A program made the position numbers and the translations under genes. A stretch of 30,901 nt of DNA from Candidatus Dormiibacterota bacterium (GTDB lineage: Bacteria; Chloroflexota; Dormibacteria; Dormibacterales; Dormibacteraceae): positions 1,695 through 32,595 of the forward strand of contig PLYD01000234.1 of assembly GCA_003151665.1 (NCBI GenBank). The letters run 5' to 3'. Of the stretch, positions 14,541 to 22,328 are shown one piece after another (within the stretch, counting starts at the first letter, position 1; every line of letters starts with the position of its first letter). The notes beneath the pieces are model-generated. The model saw nothing but the letters and a program-made list of their open reading frames with translations. It had not been told where the DNA came from and ran no database searches.

Positions 14541-16331
14541 ATGGCCCCCAGGATCCCCGGGCGTCGTGTTCCGGGGATCCTGGGAGCGCTTCTCACTGCC
14601 ATTCCGCTAATTCTCCTGCTGCTCCTTGTCGTCTATCCACTCGCCGCAATCGTGATCCAGAGTGTCCTTCCCGGCCTCTTCCTGGCAGTGCCCGACCTCA
14701 CACCTACCGTTGATCCGCTGAGAAGGGTTTTCACCGACCCCGGCAGTTACCGCGCCGTGACGTTCTCCTTCGGCATCTCGGCAGTCACTGCGGTCGGTGC
14801 CGCAGCTGTCGGCATGGCACTTGCCGCGGTGGTGGAGCGCACCGACGTTCCGTTGCGCAAGGTAGTCGACCTCATGATCTGGGTGATATTTTTCACACCG
14901 TCGTTCCTGTTCGGCGAGGCGTGGACGATTCTCATGCTGCGTGGGGGGACGATCGACCAGTTCATCCATCTGCCCGATGGTCTCGTCGCCGCGTTCTTTT
15001 CGCCGCTCGGCGTCGCCTTCCTCCTCACGCTGAAGAACTTTCCGTTCGTCTACATCTCGGTGAGAGCGGCGCTGGTCTGGCTTGGCTCGGATTTCGCCGA
15101 TGCCGCAGCGATTGCCGGCGCGCGCCCCTGGCAAGCATGGCTGCGGATCAACGTTCCGCTTCTATCGCCGGCCATCTTCGCGGGGGCTCTGATCGTTTTT
15201 GCGGAAGTGCTGGGTGACTTCGGCACGGCTGCGACCATCGCGCAGAACGCGCACGTGCCACTGATCTCGTACCAGATCTACACAGCGATCGACACGTTCC
15301 CATCGGACTTTCCTCTCGCGGGTGGACTGTCGCTGCTGCTTTTCGCTGCGATCGTGATCGCCCTCGCCGGCCAGGGCGGCCTGCAACGGTCGCGGTCGTT
15401 TCAGGTCATCAGTGGTCGCACGCGGCCGGCCCGCCGAATCGAGCTGGGCCGTTGGCGCTGGGTGCTGGGCTTGGCAGTAGGAGTGTTCATGCTGCCGGCG
15501 CTGATACTGCCGCTGGGCGAGTGCTTGCTGCTCTCCTTCCAGCATGCGTTCGGCAACGGTCTGCATATCTCCAACTTGACGCTTGGAAACTACCGCTCCG
15601 TTTTCGCGCAGGGAGGCGATGACCTGGCGTCGCTGGCCACCTCCGCACGACTGGCGGTCGCCGCGGCCACTGTGGTGACTCTCATCGGTTTGCCAATCGC
15701 ATTCTTGATCCGGCGCACGCAGCTTCCAGGACGCCGGCTCCTAAGCTTCACGACCCTCGTCACCATCTCGGTGCCGGGAATCATCCTCGCGTGCGGCTAC
15801 ATCTTTGCGTGGAACTCCCCCTACCTCAGCAACTTCGGCATCGGCGGTCGCGGCCAGGTCCATTTCTATGGAACGATCTGGATCCTACTTGCGGCATATA
15901 TCGGCGGGGCGCTGCCCCTTGCCATCCGACTCAACATCGGCGCCCTCGAGCAGGTGGGCGGCAGCTTGATCGAGGCGGCCCGCATCCAGGGTGCCTCCAC
16001 GGTCCACGTGCTGATCCGGGTGGTCGCACCGATCATGCGCACTGGCCTGGTGTCGATCTGGCTTCTCGTCTTCACGGGCACTGTCTTCGAGCTTGCCGCA
16101 TCCGAGCTGCTGTACCCGCCGGGCCAGCCGACCATGCCGGTCCGAATCACTGCCTACTTCGGGGTTTTCAAGATCGAGCAGGGCATGGCGCTCGCGATGC
16201 TCAACATTGCACTTGTCGCGGTTGCGGTTGCCTTACTGCGTTACCTCCCGCGATTGGCGGCAGCGATGTCAGGCGTGCGCTCGCTAGCGATTCGAGTCCG
16301 ACCTCTTCCACAGGTGAGCACCGGTGTCTGA
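14541..16331 (+). CDS. ABC transporter permease, fused two-domain (FbpB-like)
   Basis: This 596-residue membrane protein consists of two tandem permease domains of about six helices each, as in FbpB-type importers. Each half carries an EAA-like cytoplasmic loop that docks the ATPase: DAAAIAGARPWQAWLRINVP (near 195) and EAARIQGASTVHVLIRVVAP (near 480). The N-terminal helix (about 12-36) is strongly hydrophobic. ATG 14541 has AGGAGA 5 bp upstream (14530-14535). It lies 23 bp after the binding protein gene and overlaps the ATPase gene by 8 bp. The domain count means a single polypeptide makes the whole channel. Confidence 0.9.
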   Translation: MAPRIPGRRVPGILGALLTAIPLILLLLLVVYPLAAIVIQSVLPGLFLAVPDLTPTVDPLRRVFTDPGSYRAVTFSFGISAVTAVGAAAVGMALAAVVERTDVPLRKVVDLMIWVIFFTPSFLFGEAWTILMLRGGTIDQFIHLPDGLVAAFFSPLGVAFLLTLKNFPFVYISVRAALVWLGSDFADAAAIAGARPWQAWLRINVPLLSPAIFAGALIVFAEVLGDFGTAATIAQNAHVPLISYQIYTAIDTFPSDFPLAGGLSLLLFAAIVIALAGQGGLQRSRSFQVISGRTRPARRIELGRWRWVLGLAVGVFMLPALILPLGECLLLSFQHAFGNGLHISNLTLGNYRSVFAQGGDDLASLATSARLAVAAATVVTLIGLPIAFLIRRTQLPGRRLLSFTTLVTISVPGIILACGYIFAWNSPYLSNFGIGGRGQVHFYGTIWILLAAYIGGALPLAIRLNIGALEQVGGSLIEAARIQGASTVHVLIRVVAPIMRTGLVSIWLLVFTGTVFELAASELLYPPGQPTMPVRITAYFGVFKIEQGMALAMLNIALVAVAVALLRYLPRLAAAMSGVRSLAIRVRPLPQVSTGV

Positions 16332-17418
16332 CGAGTCCGCATTCGTCGAGCTGCGCGGCGTGACCAAGGGGTACGGCGCCAAGATCGCGGTTTCACCGCT
16401 TGACCTCATGGTCCGCGCCGGCGAGTTCGTGTCACTGCTCGGTCCCTCTGGGAGCGGCAAGACCACCGTCCTGCGGATGTTGGCGGGACTCGTAAGGCCG
16501 GATGCCGGAACCATCCGCATCGGAGGCGTGATGGTGTTCGAGCGCGGACGAAGTGTGCCGCCTGAGCGACGCGGCGTCGGGCTGGTGTTTCAGGATTTCG
16601 CGCTCTGGCCGCACATGAACGTGAGCCAGAACGTCGGATTCGGGTTGCGGATCGCCGGCATGCGCAAACGTGCCGCACAGGACAGGGTCGACGAGATGCT
16701 CGAGCTCACCGACCTTCGCGGGCTCGGCGGTCGATTCCCCCACCAGCTATCAGGAGGGCAGCAGCAGCGAGTGGCGCTGGCGCGGGCTCTGTCCACTGCG
16801 CCGAAGCTGATCCTCCTCGATGAGCCTCTCTCGAGCCTGGATGCGGGCCTGCGCGAGAGCATGAGGCAGGAGATCCTGCGCATCGTCCACGCGACGCAAA
16901 CGACCGTCATCAACGTGACCCATGACCAGGATGAGGCGATGGTCATGTCGAACCGGATCCTCGTCCTGCGCGACGGGATCCTGCAGCAGGAGGGCACGCC
17001 GGATGAGCTGTACCGACGGCCAAAGTCGGCTTTCGTCGGCCGGTTCATGGGACCGGCAAACGTGATTGCCGGCCGGCTTCTCGAAGCTACAAATGGCATG
17101 GCCACGATGGTTCGCGACGATATGCGCCTCCAAGGCAGGCTCGGCGACGCCTCTCGAGGCAATGCCGATGTGACCCTGCTCTGTCGAGTCGAGGACGTGG
17201 CCGTCCACAGCGCCGAGCCGAATGGCGGGACCAATGCGCTGCGTGCCACCGTGATCGGCGCCTGGTTCAAGGGCGGCCGTTGGCAGGTGCACCTCGACGT
17301 CGGCTCGGGGAACGATCTCTACGCTGTGGCGGACTCAGACCCAGGCCTCGGGCGGCAGCTCTGGGCGAGCTTGCCTCCGGAGCGCTGTTGGGTCGTGGAG
17401 GCGGAGCCCGCCCAATAG
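16324..17418 (+). CDS. ABC transporter ATPase (FbpC/PotA-like)
   Basis: This 364-residue ATPase powers the importer encoded upstream. It has Walker A GPSGSGKT (40-47), signature [15 protein letters not shown] (from 142), Walker B LILLDEP (162-168) and the switch histidine in VTHDQDEA. After the nucleotide domain comes FMGPANVIAGRLLEA and a C-terminal TOBE-like segment (about 240-355), usual for FbpC, PotA and other CUT-type subunits. The start is GTG 16324, overlapping the permease stop by 8 bp. The gene ends 44 bp from the convergent folK, with a hairpin in between. Confidence 0.92.
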   Translation: MSDESAFVELRGVTKGYGAKIAVSPLDLMVRAGEFVSLLGPSGSGKTTVLRMLAGLVRPDAGTIRIGGVMVFERGRSVPPERRGVGLVFQDFALWPHMNVSQNVGFGLRIAGMRKRAAQDRVDEMLELTDLRGLGGRFPHQLSGGQQQRVALARALSTAPKLILLDEPLSSLDAGLRESMRQEILRIVHATQTTVINVTHDQDEAMVMSNRILVLRDGILQQEGTPDELYRRPKSAFVGRFMGPANVIAGRLLEATNGMATMVRDDMRLQGRLGDASRGNADVTLLCRVEDVAVHSAEPNGGTNALRATVIGAWFKGGRWQVHLDVGSGNDLYAVADSDPGLGRQLWASLPPERCWVVEAEPAQ

Positions 17419-17440
17419 CCCCCACGTATTGGCGCTGGGC
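17406..17440. terminator. Hairpin between convergent ATPase and folK genes
   Basis: Two nested arms pair: GCCC (17406-17409) with GGGC (17437-17440), and CCAATA (17412-17417) with TATTGG (17427-17432), leaving a 9-nt loop. It overlaps the TAG of the ATPase gene. No T-run follows on either strand, so it may limit read-through only weakly or protect 3' ends. Confidence 0.4.
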
Positions 17441-17462
17441 GAGGTAGTGTCGCGGGCCGCTG

Positions 17463-17879
17463 TCAGACCTTGACGCCGAGCTCTTTCAAAGAGTCGAGGA
17501 CAAACTGGCGCTCGTGGATCTGAGGATGGGGGATCACCATGGCGCGCGACGCGACTCTCTCGTCGCCGAACAAGAGGATGTCGACGTCGATGACTCGCGC
17601 GCCCCATCGTCGCGTCGGCTTGCGTCCCCCCTCTCGCTCGACCGCTTTGGCTGCCGACAGTAGGCGCCGCGGAGTTTGGTCCCATTCGACCTCCAGCACC
17701 TGGTTGAGGAACCTCGGCTGGTCGGTGTCCCCCCACGGCTCCGTTTCGATGACGCTGCTTTGACGCAGGATGCGCACCCCCTTTTGACGCAGCCTTCGCC
17801 GCGCGGCGCTCAGGTTCCTGCGCCTGTTGCCGAGGTTGGTGCCGAGCCCGAGGTAGGCGACAGTGCGTCTCGGCTTCAC
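17463..17879 (-). CDS. folK: 2-amino-4-hydroxy-6-hydroxymethyldihydropteridine pyrophosphokinase
   Basis: HPPK transfers pyrophosphate from ATP to 6-hydroxymethyl-dihydropterin, the step before dihydropteroate synthesis in the folate pathway. The 138-residue product has the N-terminal AYLGLGTNLGNRRRNL, the ETEPWG motif with QPRFLNQVLEVEW, and the family signature RWGARVIDVDILLFG, ending with VIPHPQIHERQFVL. The start is GTG 17879, overlapping the folP stop by 4 bp (GTGA), which indicates a coupled folP-folK operon. folB is not present next to it. Length is slightly short of the usual 155-160 residues, but all core motifs are there. Confidence 0.93.
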   Translation of the reverse strand: MKPRRTVAYLGLGTNLGNRRRNLSAARRRLRQKGVRILRQSSVIETEPWGDTDQPRFLNQVLEVEWDQTPRRLLSAAKAVEREGGRKPTRRWGARVIDVDILLFGDERVASRAMVIPHPQIHERQFVLDSLKELGVKV

Positions 17880-18685
17880 CGCATCCGATCGGCGACGCGC
17901 GCAACGCGGGTCATCGCCTCGACGTCGTGCACGCGAACGATGTCCGCGCCTCTCAGGACAGCAGCGGTGATCGTTGCTGCAGTGCCCTCGACCCGCTCAC
18001 CGACCGGAAGGTCGAGCAGCTTGCCGATGAACGACTTCCGCGACGTGCCGATCAAGATCGGCAACCCGAGCTCCTTCAGCTCGTCGAGCCTGCGCATCAC
18101 CACCCAGTTCTGGTCAGCCGTCTTACCGAAACCGATGCCGGGATCGATGATCACGCGCTCGCGTAGCACACCCGCCGCCACTGCGAGCCTTGCCGACTCC
18201 CGAAGAAAGCGCTTAATCTCGTCCATGAGGTCGCCTGCATACTCGGTGCCCTCCTGGTTGTGCATGACCACGAGAGCGCAACGGTGTTGCGCGGCCAGGT
18301 TGGCGATGGCCGGCGAACGGGTCAATCCCCAGATGTCGTTCAGGATCGTGGCGCCCGCAGCCACACCCGCTTCGGCGACCACGAGCTTGTAGGTGTCGAT
18401 CGAGACGGGCACACCCGAATCTCGCGCCAGGTCCCGTACCACGGTTTCCGTTCTCGAGATCTCCTCGTTTGTAGTGATCGGCACGTGTCCCGGCCGCGTG
18501 GATTCGCCGCCCACGTCGAGAAAATCAGCCCCTTCGCGCACCATCCGCATCCCTTGCGCAACGGCACCGCCCCGGTCGTCGCCGAGGCCGTCGCCGCTGA
18601 ACGAGTCAGGCGTGACGTTCACGATTCCCATCACATAAGTACGGCTGCCCCACTCGAATCGGCGCCCCCCGATGTCGGCGATCAC
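17876..18685 (-). CDS. folP: Dihydropteroate synthase
   Basis: DHPS condenses 6-hydroxymethyl-dihydropterin pyrophosphate with p-aminobenzoate, making dihydropteroate. The 269-residue TIM-barrel protein shows VMGIVNVTPDSFSGDG (first signature, about 18-33), LDVGGESTRPG (second signature), VSIDTYK, LNDIWG, the pterin-binding VIIDPGIGFGKT and the loop IGTSRKSFIG. The start is GTG 18685; the minus-strand sequence CATAAT lies 6 bp upstream of it, and there is no ribosome site, which points to a leaderless transcript. It overlaps folK by 4 bp and diverges from murE with only 24 bp between starts. Confidence 0.95.
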   Translation of the reverse strand: MIADIGGRRFEWGSRTYVMGIVNVTPDSFSGDGLGDDRGGAVAQGMRMVREGADFLDVGGESTRPGHVPITTNEEISRTETVVRDLARDSGVPVSIDTYKLVVAEAGVAAGATILNDIWGLTRSPAIANLAAQHRCALVVMHNQEGTEYAGDLMDEIKRFLRESARLAVAAGVLRERVIIDPGIGFGKTADQNWVVMRRLDELKELGLPILIGTSRKSFIGKLLDLPVGERVEGTAATITAAVLRGADIVRVHDVEAMTRVARVADRMR

Positions 18686-18691
18686 GCGCCG

Positions 18692-18699
18692 ATTATGCT
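18692..18699. promoter_or_regulatory. Overlapping bidirectional -10 element between folP and murE
   Basis: On the minus strand, 18697-18692 reads CATAAT (5/6 of the -10 consensus), 6 nt before the folP GTG. On the + strand, 18694-18699 reads TATGCT, 10 nt before the murE ATG at 18710. The two elements share four base pairs, so one AT-rich spot could drive both genes. No -35 was assigned. Confidence 0.45.
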
Positions 18700-18709
18700 G
18701 CCCTTCGAG

Positions 18710-20206
18710 ATGAAGCTCGCTGACATTGCCACGGGAGTTCCAGGTGCCAGGCTGGAAGGGACCGGCGACGTCGACGTCACCGGGATTGCGTACGACTCAC
18801 GACGGGTGAAGCCGGGTGACCTCTTTGTTGCAGTGAGTGGCATCCGGGAAGACGGTCACGTGTTCGCTGCGGACGCAGTCATGAAGGGCGCGGTGGCAGT
18901 GGCTCTCGAACGTCCGGTTCCACTGCCGGCCGGCACGCCCTTGCTGTTGATCCCCTCCACGCGCATCGGTTTGGCGGAGGTCGCCGCCGAGTTCTACGGG
19001 CGGCCGTCGCGACGGCTGAAGCTGGCCGGAATCACGGGGACCGATGGCAAGACGACGACCACGCACATGGCCGAGCACGTGCTGCAGGCGAGCGGGATGC
19101 GAGCCGGCGCCATGAGCACAGTCGCATTCACAGTGGGCGGCGCGGAAACGGACAACCTGAGTGGTCAGACCACCACGGAAGCGCCTGAGGTCCAGGCGTG
19201 GCTGCAGCGGATGGTCGATGCCGGGGTCCAGTGCGCTGTCATCGAAACTACGTCGCACGCGCTCGTGCAGGAGCGGGTGCGTGCATGTGATTTCGACGTC
19301 GCCGGCTTCACCAACGTGGGTCGCGACCACCTCGACTACCACGCGACGTGGGACGACTACCTGGCGGCGAAGGCACGCCTCATCGACCTGACCGCCGCCG
19401 CGGCGGACAAGGGCATCGAAAAGACCGCGGTGCTCAATCGCGACGATCCGAGCTTCGAGAAGCTGTCGCGCCGTCCGATCGCGCGCCGCTGGTCGTACGG
19501 TCTTACCACCGCCGCCGACCTGTATCCGCTCGACCTCAGCGTCAGCAGGTCGGGCTCGCACTTTCGCTTGAGCACCCCCGTCGGCGAGACGGAGGTCACG
19601 CTGTCCGTGCCCGCGAAGTTCAACATCTACAACGCGTTATGCGCAGCCGGGGTCTGCCTCGCGCTCGGCGTGCCCCTTGACGCGATCGGCACCGGACTTG
19701 CCGGGTTCGAAGGAGTGCGCGGCCGGCTCGAGCCTGTCGACCTGGGTCAGGATTTCAGAGTGTTCATCGACTTTGCCCACTCATCGGGAGCCCTGGCCAG
19801 CGCGCTGGCCGAGCTGCGACCGTTCACGCCTGGGCGGCTGATCGTGGTATTCGGATCGACTGCTCGGTCTGACCACGACCGGCCCGGCATGGGTCGCGCC
19901 GCGGCAGAGTTCTCGGACTTCTTCATCATCACCACCGACGATCCACTTGGCGAGGACCCTGTCGAGATCGCGCGCGAGGTGCAGTCGGGTGCGGAGGGCA
20001 AGTCACCGGGTCGCGACTACGAGGTCGTGATTGATCGACGCGCGGCGATCAGTCGTGCCATCGAGATCGCACGCCCCGGCGACTGCGTGCTGCTGGCGGG
20101 CAAGGGCCACGAGCGATCGATGCAAATGGCCGCCGGCCCAGAGCCCTGGGACGAGCGGGCGGAGGCCGAGGCGGCATTAAGGGAGAAACTGGGGCTGTCG
20201 GTTTAG
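18710..20206 (+). CDS. murE: UDP-N-acetylmuramyl-tripeptide synthetase (MurE), atypical amino-acid motif
   Basis: MurE adds the third residue (meso-DAP, Lys or other diamino acid) to UDP-MurNAc-L-Ala-D-Glu. The 498-residue product has VTGIAYDSRRVKPGDLF, P-loop GTDGKTTT (110-117), ETTSHAL, RDHLDYH with DDYLAAK (carbamylated Lys region), KFNIYNAL, RLEPVD and LLAGKGHE (Lys465 region). The meso-DAP motif DNPR is replaced by DDPL (410-413), and the usual DYAHTPD and GGDRD read DFAHSSG and STARSD. The start is probably ATG 18710 (MKLADI as in other MurE); ATG 18695 is possible, and the frame is open much further upstream through the antisense of folP without meaning. The 3' end overlaps thiS by 4 bp. 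Confidence 0.88.
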   Translation: MKLADIATGVPGARLEGTGDVDVTGIAYDSRRVKPGDLFVAVSGIREDGHVFAADAVMKGAVAVALERPVPLPAGTPLLLIPSTRIGLAEVAAEFYGRPSRRLKLAGITGTDGKTTTTHMAEHVLQASGMRAGAMSTVAFTVGGAETDNLSGQTTTEAPEVQAWLQRMVDAGVQCAVIETTSHALVQERVRACDFDVAGFTNVGRDHLDYHATWDDYLAAKARLIDLTAAAADKGIEKTAVLNRDDPSFEKLSRRPIARRWSYGLTTAADLYPLDLSVSRSGSHFRLSTPVGETEVTLSVPAKFNIYNALCAAGVCLALGVPLDAIGTGLAGFEGVRGRLEPVDLGQDFRVFIDFAHSSGALASALAELRPFTPGRLIVVFGSTARSDHDRPGMGRAAAEFSDFFIITTDDPLGEDPVEIAREVQSGAEGKSPGRDYEVVIDRRAAISRAIEIARPGDCVLLAGKGHERSMQMAAGPEPWDERAEAEAALREKLGLSV

Positions 20207-20433
20207 GCGGCTGAGCCCGTCCTCGCGTCGCTTCCTCCGCCGACCATCCGAACAATCTCCACCACATCACCATCGCGCAACGTCGTCGTCACGTAAGCGT
20301 CGCGCTCGATGATCGTGCCGTTGTGCTCGACGGCAACAGCGCGAGGGGTGACTCCCAGGTTCCCCAGGTAGTCAGTGAGCAGCGTGGGGGCATCGAGCTC
20401 GACGCGTTTGCCGTTGACCTGGAGCGCGATCAC
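20203..20433 (-). CDS. thiS: ThiS-like sulfur-carrier protein with a tail after Gly-Gly
   Basis: ThiS is a ubiquitin-fold carrier whose C-terminal Gly-Gly becomes a thiocarboxylate that donates sulfur to the thiazole ring. The 76-residue product starts IALQVNGKRVEL and has the usual ERDAYVTTTLRDGDVVEIV stretch leading to MVGGG. Nine further residues, SDARTGSAA, follow before TAA (20203-20205), whereas normal ThiS ends at GG. The tail would have to be removed for standard chemistry. GTG 20433 overlaps the preceding stop (GTGA), fixing the start better than upstream in-frame codons. It is the last gene of the thiG-tenI-thiS run and overlaps the murE stop tail to tail. The family call is firm, activity is open. 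Confidence 0.82.
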   Translation of the reverse strand: MIALQVNGKRVELDAPTLLTDYLGNLGVTPRAVAVEHNGTIIERDAYVTTTLRDGDVVEIVRMVGGGSDARTGSAA

Positions 20434-20948
20434 TGGAAGTGCCGAATGGCGGCGTAGCCGGCGGCGCCGGCCGCGGTGCATTCATCGATGCGGTCCTCGG
20501 TCACGCCACCGATTGCGATGACGGGGATGCCGACGGCGCGGGCCACGGCGGCAAGCGTCTCGACGCCTGCAGGTTGTGCGTCCTTATGGCTCTCGCTCGC
20601 CCACACGGGTCCAAAGATGACGAAGTCCGCGCCGTCGCGGTCCGCCTGCAACGCACCTTGCACGGAATGGACTGAGCGGCCGATCAAGCGCTGGCCGAGC
20701 AGGGTCCGCGCGTCATGAACAGAGATGTCGCGTTCGGGCAGATTGACGCCCGCAGCGCTGCTCGCGAGGACGATGTCGCACCGCGAGCTGATCAGGACAG
20801 GCACCGGCGAAGCCCCCACGAGCTCCTTCGCGTTGGCCTCGAGCTCACGCGCCGTCATCTCGGGCGCGCGGAGCTGCAGGATCGTCGCCCGGGGTGCAGC
20901 GCGCAGCCCTTCGCTCGCGCTTGCGACGACCGCCATCGCCACCGGCAA
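20430..20948 (-). CDS. tenI: ThiE/TenI-family protein, more like thiazole tautomerase TenI
   Basis: This 172-residue TIM-barrel protein is shorter than ThiE (about 210). Family strands are visible: TILQLRAPEMTARELEANA, GVNLPERDISV, RSVHSVQGAL, FVIFGPVW, and PVIAIGGVTEDRI. ThiE residues that bind the HMP pyrophosphate and magnesium are changed: the REK motif reads RAP and the (I/V)ND motif reads ISS. The SVHS segment, which holds the catalytic His of TenI thiazole tautomerase, is kept. Placement between thiG and thiS also fits a thiazole-branch enzyme. TTG 20948 is the earliest start; GTG 20942 and ATG 20936 are alternatives. A degenerate ThiE remains possible. It is coupled to thiS by a 4-bp overlap. 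Confidence 0.7.
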   Translation of the reverse strand: MPVAMAVVASASEGLRAAPRATILQLRAPEMTARELEANAKELVGASPVPVLISSRCDIVLASSAAGVNLPERDISVHDARTLLGQRLIGRSVHSVQGALQADRDGADFVIFGPVWASESHKDAQPAGVETLAAVARAVGIPVIAIGGVTEDRIDECTAAGAAGYAAIRHFQ

Positions 20949-20950
20949 AA

Positions 20951-21745
20951 TTAGTTTGGTCGCGAGATGCCCTCGGTGGGTGAGCTCGCGCTGGCGTGGC
21001 CGCGCTTCGGGATCCGGCCGGCGATGTAGGCCTTACGCCCGGCCTCCACGCCCTCTTTGATCGCCTCGGCCATGAGGCCGGGGTCGCGCGCGAGCGCCAC
21101 GGCGGAGTTGACGAGCACCGCGTCGGCGCCAAGCTCCATCGCGAGCGCAGCGTCCGAAGGCGCGCCGATCCCGGCATCGACCACCACCGGAACCGAAGCT
21201 TCCTCGACGATGATGCGAATCTGCTCCAGCGTCTGTAGACCTTGACCCGAGCCGATCGGAGAGCCTAACGGCATCACTGTCACCGTGCCCAGCTCCTCGA
21301 GCTTCTTGGCGAGCACCGGGTCCGCGTTGATGTAAGGAAGGACCTTGAATCCTTCCTTGACGAGAATGCGCGCTGCCACCAGCGTCTCCTCCGGATCGGG
21401 AAAGAGGTAGCGCGGATCGGGGATGACCTCGAGCTTCACCCAGTCTGAAAGGCCCATCGACCGTGCCAGCCGAGCGATTCGGACCGCCTCATCTGCAGTA
21501 CGGCACCCCGCAGTGTTGGGAAGGATGCGATAACGCTTCCAGTCGATAACGTCGAGGATCGTCTTCTTCTTAGGGTCGTCGAGGTCGAGTCGGCGGAGGG
21601 CCACGGTCACCAGCTCGCAGCCGGACGCTTCCAACGCGGCGAGCATCGAGGCGTCATCCGGGTACTTACCGGTGCCGAGGAAGAGCCGCGAGCGCAGCTC
21701 GACTCCGGCGATGACCAGCTTGTCAACGGCGGCAACCGTCTGCAT
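20951..21745 (-). CDS. thiG: Thiazole synthase
   Basis: ThiG builds the thiazole phosphate of thiamine from 1-deoxy-D-xylulose 5-phosphate, dehydroglycine and ThiS thiocarboxylate. The 264-residue barrel has [35 protein letters not shown], the Schiff-base Lys104 in [23 protein letters not shown] and [18 protein letters not shown] 21745 gives the usual N terminus. The last 15 or so residues (Ser/Pro-rich) are unconserved. It stops 2 bp before the next gene and lies 44 bp after the NUDIX gene, so all four genes are probably co-transcribed. ThiF, the ThiS-activating enzyme, and a glycine oxidase or ThiH are not in the window. Confidence 0.95.
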   Translation of the reverse strand: MQTVAAVDKLVIAGVELRSRLFLGTGKYPDDASMLAALEASGCELVTVALRRLDLDDPKKKTILDVIDWKRYRILPNTAGCRTADEAVRIARLARSMGLSDWVKLEVIPDPRYLFPDPEETLVAARILVKEGFKVLPYINADPVLAKKLEELGTVTVMPLGSPIGSGQGLQTLEQIRIIVEEASVPVVVDAGIGAPSDAALAMELGADAVLVNSAVALARDPGLMAEAIKEGVEAGRKAYIAGRIPKRGHASASSPTEGISRPN

Positions 21746-21789
21746 GGGGTCCAGCTTACCGAGTGCTGCGCTCCGTAGAGCTCAGGCGC

Positions 21790-22215
21790 TTAAGGCAGGT
21801 CTTGTTGAACGACCAGGGTTTTGTCTCGCCCGTACGTCAGCCGCTTCACTGCCTGGGCGACAGGCAGCCAGACCAGCTTGTCGACCTCGATGCCGGGGCG
21901 GAAGCGGCCGCCTCGCACCTCCATCACCCAGTAGCACGCAACCTTGTTGCGTCCCCGGCGGTCGACGTATGCGGTGCAGCCAAGCGGCCGAACCAACTCG
22001 CATTTGAAACCCGTCTCCTCGCGAACCTCGCGCAGCGCGCAATCCTCGGGAGTCTCATCAGGTTCGACCTTGCCTTTCGGCAGCGTCCAGTCGTCGTACG
22101 CGGGTCGATGAATCACTGCGATCTCGGTCTCGTCGGATGGACCGATCCGGCAGACGACGCCGCCCGCTGCCTTGATCACGGTCACATCCGTCACATCCAG
22201 AATCTTTGTTGCCAA
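21790..22215 (-). CDS. NUDIX hydrolase (MutT/Ap4A-hydrolase-like)
   Basis: This 141-residue protein has a complete NUDIX box, G-x5-E-x7-REVREETGF, at residues 48-70, preceded by WTLPKGKVE, as in MutT-like and diadenosine-polyphosphate hydrolases. The family cleaves nucleoside diphosphates linked to another group; the substrate here is not predictable. The start is TTG 22215, supported by AAGGAG 5 bp upstream on the minus strand. It opens the thi run but has no known role in thiamine synthesis. A 113-bp gap separates it from the arsenate reductase-like gene. Confidence 0.87.
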   Translation of the reverse strand: MATKILDVTDVTVIKAAGGVVCRIGPSDETEIAVIHRPAYDDWTLPKGKVEPDETPEDCALREVREETGFKCELVRPLGCTAYVDRRGRNKVACYWVMEVRGGRFRPGIEVDKLVWLPVAQAVKRLTYGRDKTLVVQQDLP

Positions 22216-22328
22216 CGTTGCTCCTTCGTCTGCTGAAACGCCGTGCTGGGACGTTGTACTACATCACGAACCCGGACGCGCTGGTGAGAGTTTAGCCGCG
22301 ATGGCCCCATGCTGCCATGAAATTTTGA
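22216..22328. other. Gap between phosphate run and NUDIX-thi run
   Basis: This 113-bp gap probably holds the promoter of the NUDIX-thi run on the minus strand. Apart from the ribosome site AAGGAG near 22221-22226, I see only weak -10-like sequences and no clear terminator hairpin with a T-run. I see no thiamine pyrophosphate riboswitch consensus here or in the 44 bp before thiG. Confidence 0.35.

Noticed and set aside
17406..17440. Canonical Rho-independent terminator between the ATPase gene and folK
   Set aside because: The hairpin is real but no T-run follows on either strand, so it is listed only as a low-confidence hairpin.
18260..18709. Long N-terminal extension of MurE
   Set aside because: The frame is open upstream but runs antisense through folP and shows no MurE-like sequence; this is a high-GC coding shadow.
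21746..21789. Thiamine pyrophosphate riboswitch before thiG
   Set aside because: The 44-bp gap is too short and lacks the conserved CUGAGA and ACCUGAUC-like blocks; the 113-bp gap before the NUDIX gene also lacks them.
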